Shown: positions 26,701 through 38,200 of the stretch, one piece after another | How positions within the stretch are numbered: position 1 is the first letter of the stretch | How the letters are laid out: each line of letters opens with the position of its first letter | Assembly (NCBI RefSeq): GCF_018691265.1 | Contig: NW_024881324.1 | Span: forward strand, 7,629,730 to 7,693,729 | Direction of reading: 5' to 3' | From: Tyto alba | Lineage: Eukaryota > Chordata > Aves > Strigiformes > Tytonidae | DNA length: 64,000 nucleotides | Translations under genes and position numbers: made by a program | Notes under the pieces: model-generated | The model's database searches: none | Seen by the model: the letters and a program-made list of their open reading frames with translations, nothing else | What the model was told of the DNA's origin: nothing

Positions 26701-29700
26701 AGAATGAGATAATGGGCCAATAGGATTCAGGGATTCATATGAATACATACATACATACATTAGCATATAAATATATAAATCTGGAAAGTCTGATGCTCAT
26801 TCGTTTCCTTAACATCAGCCTTGCAAACACTTAATGCGTAAAGAGACCCATAGATTTTCATAAGAATATTCTGATGTGTAAAATTATGTCAAGATGTAAA
26901 TATTATGAGATCACACTGTCAGTGATAAATATGAGGGAAAAGGGAAATACATGTGATTTACTTGTTTTTAATAAGCAACAAGTACAGTAAAGCGCACAAA
27001 CAAAAGAAAATTTCACCTCATTTCAACAGCCATCATCATGAAAAGTCCCATTATTTGGTCATGAATATCTGTGTCTCCCCCATCCTCCCAACCCAAATCT
27101 ATGTAAAATATTCACTGCATGCTTTGTTGAATTTTAGACAGAAATAAATGCTGGTTTTAAACAGCAGATTTACTCAGGAAACTCTCGGATTTTTCAAATT
27201 AATTAGGATGCCCTATATGTAAACGTTTGCAACAAGAATGTAATTTCTTTAGTTTTGATGAAGAACACTTTCAAAGCAGAGGAAGTCTGATTTTTTAAGT
27301 AATGTCCTGTAAAATTTCTTACCTTAATTCCAAAGTTGTGCAGCTGTCGAGCAGCTGCTAATCCTGCTGCACCAGCCCCAACAATAATGACAGATTTCTA
27401 AAAAATAATAAAATATTTAAATAAATAAAAATAGTTAGAACTAAAATAGAAATTATGATTGCACACTTACTTTTCTTCTTGCTAAAGTTAAAAATACCTG
27501 TAAGGTTTCAGAAATTTAGGCTCTCTTGTCCTCCAGTGCATTTAATATAGAGAAAAGATCAATTGTAGCTTTGAAAATAGTTACAGTTTTTAAGGACTTT
27601 AAAAGCAGCTGTTTTAATTTCTTTTAATGTAAACAGCTGAAGTTATCAGTCAAGTAACAAAATCTGACTCAAGTTACCAGATAAGAAACATACTTACCTT
27701 GTAATTATTTCAATCACAGAGTGGGTTGACCAGTAAAAACCAGTTTATAAGTTTAAAACGTATATAAATACACTTCCCAAACATAAATCAACTTACAATT
27801 TCTAGGAGATATTCCATTACAGAATACACTAATTTGGTAAATTTCTGTGTGCTGTCAAGCAAATTGCTAGTCATAAATATGTACCCTTTAATTTTGCGAA
27901 CCAACAGGGAATGGAAGTTTCCTCACCTGGGGAAGCAGAGGTGTATTACAAGGTTAAGCTATGAGAACAACTTAAGTGTACGGTGTATTTTTCATACAGT
28001 TCCTATCCATGTGAAAAGCCCATAGGAAGCACAGATCCATAGGACTGAATTCCACAGATTTTAGTGGGCACAAAAACCTTGCTGTGAATAGTTCCGTGTC
28101 TCTAGTTCCCATAACCATTGAAGGCAGGTAAGAACTGTCCTGGTTTCAGCTGAGACAGAGCTAATTTTTCTCCTTCTTAGTAGCTAGAATAGTGCTGTGT
28201 TTTGAATTCAGTATGGGATTTGATAAAAGCAGCATGTTGATAATACTCTGATGTTTTCAGTTGTTGCTGTGAAAACAAGGACTTCTCAGTTTCCCATGTC
28301 CTGCTAGTGTGCAGGTACACAAGAAGCTGGGAGGGAGCAGAGCCAGAGCAATGGGCCAAAAATGGCCAATGGAATATTCCATATCCTGTAACATCAGGCT
28401 CAGTGTGTAGATGAGAGTTGACCAGGAAGCTGTTTCTCGCTTCTGGGATTGTGGTTTCAGGATTCTCTCTTCTCTGGGATCGCAAGCTGGGAACGGGCTG
28501 GGCAGTAGTCAGCAGGTAGTAAGTAATTGGATTGCACACTACTCATCTGTATTTTCTATTATTAAAATGATAATGATAACAATAATAGTAATTTTATTTT
28601 AGTTATTAAATTGTTTGTATTTAAACCTACAAGTCTCCTTACCTTTACCCTTCCAATTCCCTCCCCCATTCCCCATCACGGGGGAGGATGAGCAAGTGGC
28701 TGCGTGGTGTTTGGCTGCCAGGTGGGTTTATCCCCAGCAGGATTATGTGAAAAACATACACTGTGTGTTTGCTTTTAGATGTAGTTTTTACATAAACGCT
28801 TGGAATGATAGAAAGAAATATGACACGTGCTACGTAGTTTCATAGCACTGACAGTGTAGGGATTATTACAGCAACTTACATTGTGGTATTCTTTGGGAAG
28901 AAGATACTGGTCAGGACTGACTGATAAAATTCCTGTATTAATTAGCCCTTTCCTTGTCATAAAATAAAGTATCCTCTCCATTTCCTGTACACAGCGAATA
29001 CGCACAAGCCCCCGAACAATGATGTGATGGATACATTTTTGAGGGGTAAGAGCCTCCTGCAAAGGAGAAACAAAAATAGAAGGTATTGATTTTTCTAATA
29101 TTCAATTTTTTCATGCATTTACATTATATTTAAACTGTAAACCAGATGGTAAAAATCACAAATCAGGCTTCTGAGAGCGTTTTAAAAGCAAGGTTTGTGG
29201 AAGTTCCTTTCTAGCCAGCTTTACACAGTAAGGTAACAATTCATTTAGGTAGATCAACATGGAGTAAAAGCAAATGAGTCTACAAGATACTCTCACAAAC
29301 TCCCTGGTGTGCTCTGTTAGTATAGGAATGGTATTGAAATGCATCCCTGATTGCAAAATTAATCTTCCTAGTGGCAGTGCTCACAAAGATGTTCCAGTAA
29401 ATCCATTCCAAAATGGCATTCCAAATAAAAAACAGATTAATAGCCAAAACCTTCACGTAAATACAGATATCAGTATCTGAAAGCTTCAGGATGTGAAATT
29501 CCAGCAATTCTACTGAAGGCTGTGTATGATCATAGAGTTAGTGTAAGTAAAAAGACAATGACTTCTCTGTCCAACAGTCATACCATAAAGCACCCACAAA
29601 CACTGTTTAGAAATGTTCAAGCATCCCTTTAAAAGTTAATAGCTGGACAGACTCAGTAGAGTTTTAACACTTTTGAAACTTTTGTCTTTTACTGCAAAAG

Positions 29701-32700
29701 AAGCTCCTAGGCATTAAAACTCAAAAAACAAACAAACAAAAGAACCAACCAACCAAATAACAAAATCAAACAAAAACACAACCATCAGCCAATCTTAGAA
29801 TGGATTTTCAAAAGCATGGGAGCATTTTTTCTGGTACATAAGGAGATGTCTGAGGATGGAGTCCACATCCCAAAACAGTAGCTATTATTTGTAAACAAAC
29901 AAATTAATTATTAGCATCTCTTACCTTGCAGTTTGTGTACCACAGAGCCAAAATCAGGTTTCTCAAAGCCAAGTACATAGTAGGGTCTCGTGAATATTCT
30001 GGGAACTCATAGAGCTCATCCAGTTCCATGACATCTGGCCTCACACAAAGTGCTTTCCCACATTCATTGGGCTGGTAAAAAGGCTGGAAATACTTGTTCA
30101 TGCCTGCAACTGAATAAAGACACACCAAGAACTAGTCATATGCCGTTGTATCTTCATCACATCCTTTTCCCTCTAAGACGATCCATTGACTTCGCACAGA
30201 TAAACAAGCAGCAAAGCTTTCCAGCTTCTAGCCACCTTCAGAATTATTTCCTTTATATTGGTCTCCCCTCTCCTACCCTCTAGGCTGTGCAGTGTTAATT
30301 CTTGTCCTGCCACGTGACGGGTATGTCTTGGACCTATCGGAGCTTAAGTTTTGTTGGAGAAACAGTATGTGCCCTCGGATTCCGTGATGAGTCCAACAAG
30401 GAACAGGATCTAAACTCAAGTCTAAGGTCTAGCATCACTGTACAGGCTCATGCAGTACTCTGAACCCCTTCCATCTTCAACTCCCAATACTGCTCAGAGT
30501 GGGTAGTAACTAAAAGTAATCATCTCCCGTGTGCAGTATTGGTAGCTCTGTGTAATGAAGTTTTCCATTCATTAGGCAGATAAATATCTGTTGAATAGAT
30601 GAACAGACTTATTTTCAGCACGTAAGGAGAACAAAGCCTGCTAAGACAACACAGAAGCTGAACTTTCCTCAAAGCACCCTCTCAGAGATGAGTACGGGAA
30701 TCCTGAATTACCTTTCTCCATACCTGACCTATTCTGCAGATCTGCACTCCCAGGCTGTCGGTCTCAGAGCTGTCATCAGCAAAAAAATTAACCTAAACAG
30801 AATCTAAGTGCCTTAAGAAATCAAATCCTGTTCTCCAAAGATCCACAGTATCAAAACTAGCAGAATCATCTTTTGTTTTGATAAATCTTCATATCCTTAA
30901 GAGCAAACAATCTTTAAGTACCCCCATGTTAATTCCCCATTTCTATAAACAAATGACAGGTGGTAAACAAAAAGCCTATGCAGTCTGTGCTTACTCCCTA
31001 AAGAAATGCCATACAAAATGTATTACCTTTATCTTACAAGCGAGGAAATCGCATCAAAGTACAGAGGCAGTCACACAGAGAGTGTGCGTTAGTGCTGAGA
31101 ACAGAACCAGTATTTCTGAATCAGGAGCATTATGTGCCTTATAAACTCAGTTATAAGACAGAATTTATCACACCTATTTAAGCAACAGAGCCCTGCAGAT
31201 GGCCCTTACCAGTCAAATTAGGCACGCTCTTTAAGTGCTCTAACTTCACAAGGTTGGATTCACCAGGTAACCGATTAGTGCTGGTACAGGATGGACTCAT
31301 GCCCACGCAGTCTGGATAATATGCAGCTAGAAAGGGAGCTGCCACACTGTCTTTCAGCAAAGGAGGGAGTATGAGCATGGAGTACCACCAATGGTCTGAA
31401 ACTTCAGCCACTCTCTGGCCAAGCGGAGAAGTGAAGGAAAGAGGGGAGAAGAGAACACGTCAGTACTTTGAAAACGTTGGTAAATGAACCAATTCCCCCC
31501 CTCCCTCCAAAACTGAGACCAAAAAGCACTAGAAGTACCAATCTCAGAATTGCAAGTCATAAAGACATTTTCTCTCCCTCTTTCCCCTTCCTCAGCCTGA
31601 CACAGAAAGCCTGTAGCATTAATCTCTTCCTCAGAAATCGGGCTGAAACTTCAGACTCCACACCCACGTGGAAAGCAAAGAGATGAGGCATGCCATGACA
31701 ACACATCTATGCTGTATCAGACCCTTTATAAAGCATTTACAGTCTTTTATGCATCCAGAAGTCTGAACTTGGAAAAGTCTACTCTGAGTAGTTTAGATTG
31801 TGCTGTCCCCATCAAAGACCTTCTAAAACCTTAACAAACACTAATGATTCAGCCTTAATTTACAAATCAAACATGCATTAAGGAAACAAAACCACAAAGC
31901 TTCTACAAGAGTCAACAATAAGCCTGAATATGTTTCCTGGGATAGAGGTGCCTCAGGTACACTTGTCAACGTTGGCTTATTGAACATCAGATCATTCTAA
32001 ATCTGAAATACAGGGTTACATGATCATAAACCCATTGAAACACCAACATACATCAAGTCTAGTTTTGTATTATGAAGGAGAGGAGAGAGAAAACATGTTT
32101 TGATGTTCTCTTGCAGTCTTCAAAAAGAGGAGACTAGCTTGACTAAAGATGAAAACCACCTGAAAGACAGGGAAATTTTAAGATGGGGAATTTTATTTGA
32201 AAGCTCACAACTGAATACTGTTTTGCCTAATCAAAACCTAATCAAAAATGAGAATTAGGAGTAAACCCTGAGTCACAGGCCACAACTCAAAGACACCACG
32301 AACCACCTGAAAGCTGATTGGTATGGTAAGGGAGAAGAAAAAGATGAGAAAATAGAAGGCCCTAGGCTCTGTTGCAAATAGTGTCCGACAGTTTCCTGAG
32401 CAAAATGCATAAATACCACCACAATTGGCCAAAGGACCAAGAAAACGAAAGAAAAATGCCGTGCTTTAAGATTGCTTTCATATTCTAGGACAAATGAGGA
32501 GGAACAGCCACTACTCACCAAGTCCTCAGGCATGGAACACTGGTCTGAGCCCTCAGTCTGAAAAAAAAGTGAATGGTATCAGAGCTATTCTTAAGCTGTA
32601 CAACTAAAATTAAATACAAACAGAAGTAATTTGTCTATGGCATAGTACTTTAAACTTAAAAAACAAACCAAAAATGTGTGTTAGCCTTCTGTGGCAGAGA

Positions 32701-35700
32701 TGATTACGTTAGCAAAAATAAATAGCAGAGAAATGCATAGTTAAAAAACATAACACACCATAAAGCAAAAACACCCCAGAAAATGTTTCTCATTTGCCAA
32801 GTTATTCTCTACCAATCAGATATTCAAATATACATTCTATTCCATAAAATGGAGTGGAACAGTGAAACAAACAAATTTTAAAAAATACAGAATTTTATAA
32901 AAAAATTCTGGAAACATCTTACATTTTCCAGAGGGAATCTTCCAGTATAGTCTATTAAAAAAGTTTCTTGTTTATTTTAAGAGTATCTTTATCACAAAGT
33001 TTCAAAATTAAATTAAACCCTTCTGATTTTCATATGGTCAGTATTTTCATGTTATGTTTTTGCCTATACAGACTGTATGGCACTGTAAGGACTCTTTCAA
33101 ATTTCAGGAGGCATCTTCAATGCCAAAGCTGAAAGTTTTCATGTAAAGCCCCATGACACTTGCTACAAATTAATAAAAAGGTCATTGAGCTTTTCATATG
33201 CTTTCCACAATAATGAAATATGGCCAAACAAAACTGAAACAAACATTTTGGTGTGTGTCTGTTTTGTACGTGCTGATAATCTTTCCATAGCTTCAGAATG
33301 ATTTTACAATTGACTGCAGACAAAGATATTCCAGATACTTCTTTCTTGACATTTCCACTCGGGAAACGGGAAGTCCAAACAGCATGTAGGCCTGTCACCA
33401 TGGAGCTCTCCAAGCCATCACGCATTTTGACATTAGAAACATTAAGCAGCAAACAAGAAGAAATTAATGTCTGCAAAGAGGAAATACCAAGCTGTTAGTT
33501 TCAGTATGAGCAAAACTCTTCTGTGTTACCTTGGTGGAATTGTTCAGTTTCATACCACATCTGTAGGTTTTTGCTATTTGTGGTGTCAGCTGGATTTCCT
33601 TTGTCAGCTGACGCCATTTACCACAGTCTGGATTTGTGCACTGCACCTAGAGTCAAAAAACAAACATGTTTTTACTTGTTGCTCTCTGATTACAGATAAG
33701 ATTAATGAAGCATAACTAACCAATTAGAAAGCAGGGAGATGTGAGGAAGTTGTCAAGTATAATTGTTAACATTCATTCTCATGTAATCCTCAGGTCCTAA
33801 GACAGAAATCTGGTATACAGACACCTTCTGCCCACCTCCTGTAAGACTGAATTTCTCCACAGAACCTAACTCCAAAATTAATTCAACACTCAGTTACTGT
33901 CGTCTTCAGTGGGTTTTGCAAGCCTAAGTGAAAAAACACATTGTTCACCACTTCAAAAACAACAACAAGAAAACCCACCGCCACAATCAAACTTCCTTCT
34001 ATTCCAGTCTCTCTTCTTCTGCTCTCTTTACCAGAGAAATACAAAATCTGTTTTGGAAGTCTTTCACACTCATACTTTCCTATAGCAGGCACACTTCCTT
34101 GTCCCCAACAAGTCTTATTCTATCCAAACATCACACATCTTAGCTGCTACTTCACTGAAAAGCAACAGAAGGTTGTTCTTTGTGGGGTGTGGAGGAGGTC
34201 TCCAACCATGAAGGAGCTGATGAGAATTATTATCTTCATCTTTTCCACAGTCCTCTAATACTAGAAAACCCCCACAAAAACTCAACTGACCTGCTTGAAC
34301 ATACAATATTGAAAACATATCAGAACATCATATTGAAATATACCCTGTTAAATAAATCACCCTCCATCTTACCCAATAAGGAAGCTGTTGGTCAGCCATG
34401 AAGGCTTTTGGACTGGGCTCACTTTTACCATTACTTGTCCAAATCCTTTTCCAGGCAGTGTATTTCTCATAACCATCTTTATGGCTAAGAAGAAAGAAGA
34501 AAAAAAACCAGCAAGCAGTCAAAAAATTGAGTATCTAGTTCATTTCAAGCAACAGCAGTTATTCTATAATTAAACATTTTATGTAATGACAGAGAAATAA
34601 GGCTGTAGAGAGTTCTGTATTTTTCCTATTAAAAAAGGAGAAAGTCAAGGTTCTTCCAATAGCAGTAAATTGCATCTTGACCACTACATCTTCTTGATCC
34701 TAAGCACAATTCTTGGTATTTAAGGCCTGTACTGAGTCACAGGTACTGCTGAGCACGCAAGCACCCAAAAATCTTAATAGAGCTAACTCAACTCCCACTC
34801 AAATGGGAAGGAGCTTTGGAGCTGAAAGCTGTCTGCAAGCCTGACCAGAGTCTTCACAGTCACTGAACCACAAGAGTTAAATCTGCTCACTGATTTGATG
34901 TTACAGAGAGGCAAGGTCTCCTGAACTCACACTGTAAAGTGAATTTGCTTTATAAAGGAAAATAGATTTACTTATAACTCTTTTCATCATTTAAAATTCC
35001 CCTATGTTGTTTTAAAAAAGATAAAAGCTTCACAATAGCTGTACACACAAACCAACCTGCCTAAAGTAACCAGCTTTGTTCACACTGCTATGTTTCAGTT
35101 GTTGATTAGTCCATACAACACCTGCCATTTTAGCACCAATATCTAAGCCTCACTTTGAACAAAGCAAACACAGGGGACAAGTCTTCGTTTACATGCATAA
35201 TGTTTCAACAGTTATAATGTCTGCCAAATTATAATGTCTGCAAATCTACCTTCGGTAATAGTGGTCAAAACATTCATTGCAGAAGTGTTCCCCACAGGAA
35301 AGATGATACCATCTAGACGTATACCCATTTTTAGCACATCTGTAATGCAGGAGACATAGAAATAGTTTTACGATACATTTAGAAAAAAATCTTTCTATTG
35401 ACAGTAGCACATTCTAGAACATGAAAAAATTCAGGACAAGCCCGGGCCTTCTGTTACATTCATGAAGGCTGACTTGCACAAGGCACTACAGTCATATAAA
35501 TAACAGTAAGATCATTTCAATTGTCTCAAACACTTCCAGTTTCCAAACTAAGCAGCACCAGATGCGAAGGAGGCGAAACGTACACAATGTGCAGTTTTAT
35601 AGTTGGTCTGGCTTCCAGCACCCTCCCGCTAACAATGGTCAACTGAGCCTGTCTTTAGTACCCTTTAAGCAGACGTTTCCTGAACATGAAATACTTTTGT

Positions 35701-38187
35701 TCTTACAATATGTGCTGTGACACACTAAATGTTTTGCAAATGTGTAAGAAGACAAAGTCCCTCTCCACAGGAGCTTACAGTTCCTTTACTTTGTTCCATT
35801 TTGTTCTGATATGAGTGCGGGGGTGAGAGGGATCATTTAAATTAATATTTTTCTTGTAATCAATTGATTCACAAATCATTACGACATCCTGTCCCCCAAA
35901 CAACTGACAAAACTATAAAGGCAAATCTGAACACAAAACAGATGTTGCCTATTTTTTTCACGTGACCAAGTTGGCTGCGATTTTAACCCAATGAGAGAAA
36001 ATGCTGAGGGAGCAGTTACACATTCTGGGCATTTATTCTTTATTACTCTTAGGAAGAAATATCCATTAGCAAAGATTATATTCATCAGACAAAGCAGTCA
36101 CTCTCCACTTGGAAAACTCTCATTAAACTCAATGAAATGGTTCAAGATAAACATGCGAGGTAAAAAGGACGAGGTAAAAAGGATGAGGTAAAAAGCAGCA
36201 ACCTAAGCTACTATCTGAAATAGCTAGCCATGAAATGATCTCATCTGAAATAAATAATATTGAAAGTACATACTTGGAGGGGTGGAAATCAAAATATTAA
36301 AATAACAATTCAAAAAGATGACTAAGCAGTATCTATTGTTTCCTAAATAAAAAACAGGATCACTAATGCTGATGTCTCAGGTGCTCATTTCCCCTTACAA
36401 GTCTCTTACACAACTGCCAAGACACTCGGCTTTCCTATGACAACATCTAGAATACACTGACTTCCTGCCACCAAAGAACAATCCACATAGACAACTATTA
36501 TATCATTGGAAAAGAAGTAAAACAAGGAAAGTTTGTCTCAATTATCCAGCAAGGGTGGAATGCTATATAATTACAGTCTGCCTACTGCATAACGAGGTCT
36601 AACATGCTGCTTATTATTAGATAGATACACCTTGCCAGTATCATGCATTCGGTACCCCCAGGGTCAGAATGCAAGAGGACTTCTGCAAGTACACAGAGAG
36701 CCGGGAACAACTCAGGAACAAAGAATTCAGATAAGACTGTCTTCCAATGCCTAAAATTTCAGGGTCAGAATCTCACCTCTGACTGCAAAGCATTCCAATG
36801 AAAGGATGATACATACTTTCTGCAGTAAACAGTTTCATTTTCCATCTTGAAAGCAAGTTTAGCTTCCTCAGATTACACTAATATGCTCTCAGTTTCACAG
36901 AAGCAAGGTGTGTTCCAGAAGACACCATTAATAACATAAATAAGCGTATTCTAAAGATATTCTATATCTGAATTAGCAACTTGCACAGGAGAAAGTCATC
37001 CCCAACAGGAGTAATTTGTGACACTCTCCTGGCATCTTAGGACTCATATTAGTACCTTTCGATTCTCCCTCTACATTTAGAAACAAAGGGATGATATAGT
37101 TAGGATCCTAAACTTCAGCTGCAAGTTTAGAAGAGTCCATGGAAAATGTAAATAAAAAGAAACAAACCTTTCAGATGCACTGGCAAAGCAAACGGGACAT
37201 GTTGCAGTGCATCCAGCTTTTTCACATTTTCTGTATTTCTTCTCTGATGCTTCATCATCATCATCTGCTGCTTCAGCCGCTTTCTTCTTCACCTAATAAA
37301 GAATAGCTGAAATCTGACCAGAAATCATACAAATGCATCTTCTACAAAATGGCACTTAGGCAGTTTTGCAGCTTATGGGTAGCATCAAATGGTTAAAACA
37401 GTACTAATGACAAGTTTCGTATCCATTGTGAAAATAGCTGAAGCATGAAACAGCTGACAAAGTAGGACAGTTTTTCTACCAAAAAAAAAAAAAAAAAAAA
37501 AAAAGTAAGGCTGGAAATATCATTTAAAGCTAAAAATGTCTTGCCTTAGTCTAACTGATGCCATTGAAGAATTTATAAGCAGAGCTTCCAGTTCAAATCA
37601 TATTTTAAGCTCCATCACATGCTAATGAGTCAAGCCTCATGCGTTCATTCTATTTCTCCTTCAGAAAATCTCTTCTTTACATACTTATTAATTAGTGGCC
37701 ATCTTATCTGTGCCTCAAATGAAATATTAGGGTAGGCTTGGGGCTTTTTTGGACTCTAGATACAAAGCTGTATACCAAATGTCTCTTCTGTGCCTCAAAG
37801 GTACTGTGTACTGTGCTGGTTTAGGCCTCCGTCTGGATGGGCAGACAGCTTTGGCTGGCTGTACAGAAATCTGTGATTGTATTTTTAACACAGCAAGTTT
37901 TTACAGGTTATATTGAGCATTTATCTTTTCTGAATATTGTTCACAGATGATACTTTGCGTTTTAACTAATTCTCCCTCTCTCTGAGTACTCTAAGTCTTA
38001 ACTTACCCACAGTAAAGCCTGCTTTCTTGATAAATATCAGTAGAAAATAAAAAATACCAGAGTACAAACCCGTGTATTTTTAAATTATTATAAATACCTG
38101 TCTTCCAGAACTCCTCAGAGGAAGGTTGTCTGGAGACTGGTCTGAAGAACATGCCTTTTTTTTCGTTCGTACCCTTCCAGTTGACAT
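14638..38187 (-). CDS. KDM1B: Lysine-specific histone demethylase 2 (KDM1B / LSD2 / AOF1), complete, 20 coding exons
   Basis: FAD-dependent nuclear amine oxidase that removes mono- and dimethyl marks from histone H3 Lys4. It works in gene bodies and, in the mammalian female germline, is needed for imprint setting. Twenty coding exons with matching phase sum to 2,463 nt, 820 residues plus stop; the human protein has about 822. Domain order: basic N-terminus with [11 protein letters not shown] (1-30); C4H2C2 and CW-type zinc fingers (about 45-190); SWIRM domain (about 265-380); amine-oxidase domain with FAD dinucleotide-binding GAGAAG (387-392), EAKDRIGGR near 410, flavin-facing Lys in [15 protein letters not shown] (about 672), and C-terminal [19 protein letters not shown]. 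All domains and zinc-binding cysteines I could check are present; no frameshift or stop was seen. The gene shares a CpG-island promoter with TPMT. Intron repeats include an antisense LTR at 28136-28738. Confidence 0.97.
15322..15474 (-). CDS. KDM1B: KDM1B coding exon 19 (residues 743-793)
   Basis: 51 codons: [51 protein letters not shown]. The FFAGE motif contacts the flavin. The donor is gtaagt. Confidence 0.96.
17458..17580 (-). CDS. KDM1B: KDM1B coding exon 18 (residues 702-742)
   Basis: 41 codons: [18 protein letters not shown], then [20 protein letters not shown]. The acceptor is gtttttag and the donor gtaaga. Confidence 0.95.
19008..19133 (-). CDS. KDM1B: KDM1B coding exon 17 (residues 660-701, flavin-facing Lys)
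   Basis: 42 codons: [13 protein letters not shown], then [12 protein letters not shown] ... [12 protein letters not shown]. The Lys in DSK (about residue 672) corresponds to the FAD-N5 Lys of LSD enzymes (Lys661 in LSD1). The acceptor is formed by a pure CT dinucleotide repeat ending ctag. Confidence 0.96.
19134..19158. repeat. (GA)n microsatellite at a KDM1B acceptor
   Basis: About eleven GA units directly next to coding exon 17. On the minus strand this is (CT)n-ctag, the polypyrimidine tract of that acceptor. Confidence 0.85.
19942..20058 (-). CDS. KDM1B: KDM1B coding exon 16 (residues 621-659)
   Basis: 39 codons: [39 protein letters not shown]. The VTVPLALLQ strand is typical of LSD/MAO folds. 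The donor is gtaagt. Confidence 0.96.
20973..21047 (-). CDS. KDM1B: KDM1B coding exon 15 (residues 596-620)
   Basis: 25 codons, [19 protein letters not shown] then VWTTQK. The donor is gtaccc, weaker than the others but required by phase and by the match to the family. Confidence 0.93.
21386..21517 (-). CDS. KDM1B: KDM1B coding exon 14 (residues 552-595)
   Basis: 44 codons: [40 protein letters not shown]. Conserved active-site region. The acceptor is gtccacag and the donor gtgagt. Confidence 0.95.
22800..22940 (+). repeat. Possible degenerate CR1 tail
   Basis: GGATGGATCAGATTACTTC followed by TACTTCCAACCCTATTTTCTA resembles a decayed CR1 3' end (…GATGATCTCCAGAGG…TTCCAACCC…TTCTATGA). Weak. 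Confidence 0.3.
22973..23100 (-). CDS. KDM1B: KDM1B coding exon 13 (residues 509-551)
   Basis: It encodes [20 protein letters not shown], then [18 protein letters not shown], the helical substrate-binding part of the oxidase domain. The acceptor is ttcacag and the donor gtgagt. Confidence 0.95.
24139..24310 (-). CDS. KDM1B: KDM1B coding exon 12 (residues 452-509)
   Basis: It encodes [20 protein letters not shown] ... [20 protein letters not shown] ... DVPLG. The acceptor is tctcttaag and the donor gtaagt. It ends with one base of a split Glu codon. Confidence 0.95.
25806..25943 (-). CDS. KDM1B: KDM1B coding exon 11 (residues 406-451)
   Basis: 46 codons: [17 protein letters not shown] ... 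[16 protein letters not shown] ... LMCEQ. The conserved E-A-K-D-R-x-G-G-R motif contacts FAD. The donor is gtgggt. Confidence 0.96.
26330..26460 (+). repeat. Possible ancient CR1-like tail
   Basis: CACAGGATGCTGGACTAGATGGA resembles the old CR1/L3-type 3' end known across sauropsids. It is strongly diverged, so only the tail is recognisable. Confidence 0.35.
27323..27397 (-). CDS. KDM1B: KDM1B coding exon 10 (residues 381-405, FAD-binding loop)
   Basis: 25 codons, [20 protein letters not shown]. It carries the dinucleotide-binding GxGxxG motif at residues 387-392, which contacts the FAD ADP moiety. Ala replaces the Pro usual in this motif in mammals; both are compatible with the fold. Confidence 0.96.
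28136..28738 (+). mobile_element. Solo endogenous retrovirus LTR in KDM1B intron
   Basis: It starts TGTCCTGGTTTCAGCTGAGA and follows a common bird LTR type. Marks are a GTGCTGTGTTTTG segment, a GATGTTTTCAGTTGTTGCTG segment, CACAAGAAGCTGGGAGGG, GGAATATTCCATA, a (ATT/ATG)n stretch, and near the end GTGGCTGCGTGGTGTTTGGC. About 600 bp with no internal viral genes, so a solo LTR. It is antisense to KDM1B. No clear target-site duplication was seen; the family name is not assigned. Confidence 0.8.
28880..29056 (-). CDS. KDM1B: KDM1B coding exon 9 (residues 322-380, SWIRM domain end)
   Basis: 59 codons: [20 protein letters not shown] ... [15 protein letters not shown] ... [11 protein letters not shown]. 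This completes the SWIRM domain. The LTR at 28136-28738 sits 140 bp downstream of it in the next intron. Confidence 0.96.
29925..30109 (-). CDS. KDM1B: KDM1B coding exon 8 (residues 260-321, SWIRM domain)
   Basis: It encodes [20 protein letters not shown], then [20 protein letters not shown] and the helix [16 protein letters not shown], typical of the LSD2 SWIRM region. The acceptor is tattcag and the donor gtaaga. Confidence 0.96.
31210..31414 (-). CDS. KDM1B: KDM1B coding exon 7 (residues 192-260)
   Basis: It encodes [20 protein letters not shown] ... [19 protein letters not shown], the linker between the zinc fingers and the SWIRM domain. The end ([20 protein letters not shown]) is the part that varies most between vertebrates. 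Among several close AG dinucleotides, the acceptor at 31415 is the one that keeps phase with the neighbours. Confidence 0.9.
32519..32557 (-). CDS. KDM1B: KDM1B coding exon 6, 39-nt micro-exon (residues 179-191)
   Basis: Thirteen codons, [13 protein letters not shown], give the last CW cysteine. A T-rich acceptor (ttttttttcag) precedes it and gtgagt follows. It is too short for ORF scanning; it was placed by matching the conserved CSxPEDL segment. Confidence 0.92.
33530..33646 (-). CDS. KDM1B: KDM1B coding exon 5 (residues 140-178, CW zinc finger)
   Basis: It encodes [14 protein letters not shown] ... YRCGMKLNN, the canonical CW pattern (CxxxxC, KWRQL, later Cys). The acceptor is gactctag and the donor gtaaca. 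Confidence 0.95.
34373..34484 (-). CDS. KDM1B: KDM1B coding exon 4 (residues 102-139)
   Basis: It encodes [19 protein letters not shown] and [13 protein letters not shown], the linker into the CW-type zinc finger. The acceptor is cttcttag and the donor gtaaga. Confidence 0.95.
35250..35339 (-). CDS. KDM1B: KDM1B coding exon 3 (residues 72-102, zinc finger)
   Basis: It encodes [19 protein letters not shown] then [10 protein letters not shown], carrying the second set of Cys/His ligands of the C4H2C2 finger. The acceptor is attacag and the donor gtagat. Confidence 0.95.
36156..36196 (+). repeat. Three-copy 14-bp tandem repeat
   Basis: GAGGTAAAAAGGAC, GAGGTAAAAAGGAT, GAGGTAAAAAGCAG in tandem within a KDM1B intron. 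No function is suggested. Confidence 0.7.
37168..37292 (-). CDS. KDM1B: KDM1B coding exon 2 (residues 31-72)
   Basis: It encodes [16 protein letters not shown], then [20 protein letters not shown], which begins the C4H2C2 zinc finger. It ends with two bases of a split Arg codon. The donor is gtttgt, a less common but valid +3 to +6 context. Confidence 0.95.
37481..37504. repeat. Poly(A) run, 24 bases
   Basis: Uninterrupted A run in the KDM1B intron between coding exons 1 and 2; no retrocopy is attached. Confidence 0.85.
38098..38187 (-). CDS. KDM1B: KDM1B coding exon 1 (start codon, residues 1-30)
   Basis: ATG is on the complement of 38185-38187, with only 13 nt of 5'UTR in this exon (acceptor gcag just beyond 38200). 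It reads [11 protein letters not shown] ... LPLRSSGRQ, like the conserved vertebrate N-terminus. An in-frame stop (TAA) lies just upstream of the ATG, so the start is secure. The donor is gtattt. Confidence 0.95.
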
Positions 38188-38200
38188 TGTATTATTAGAT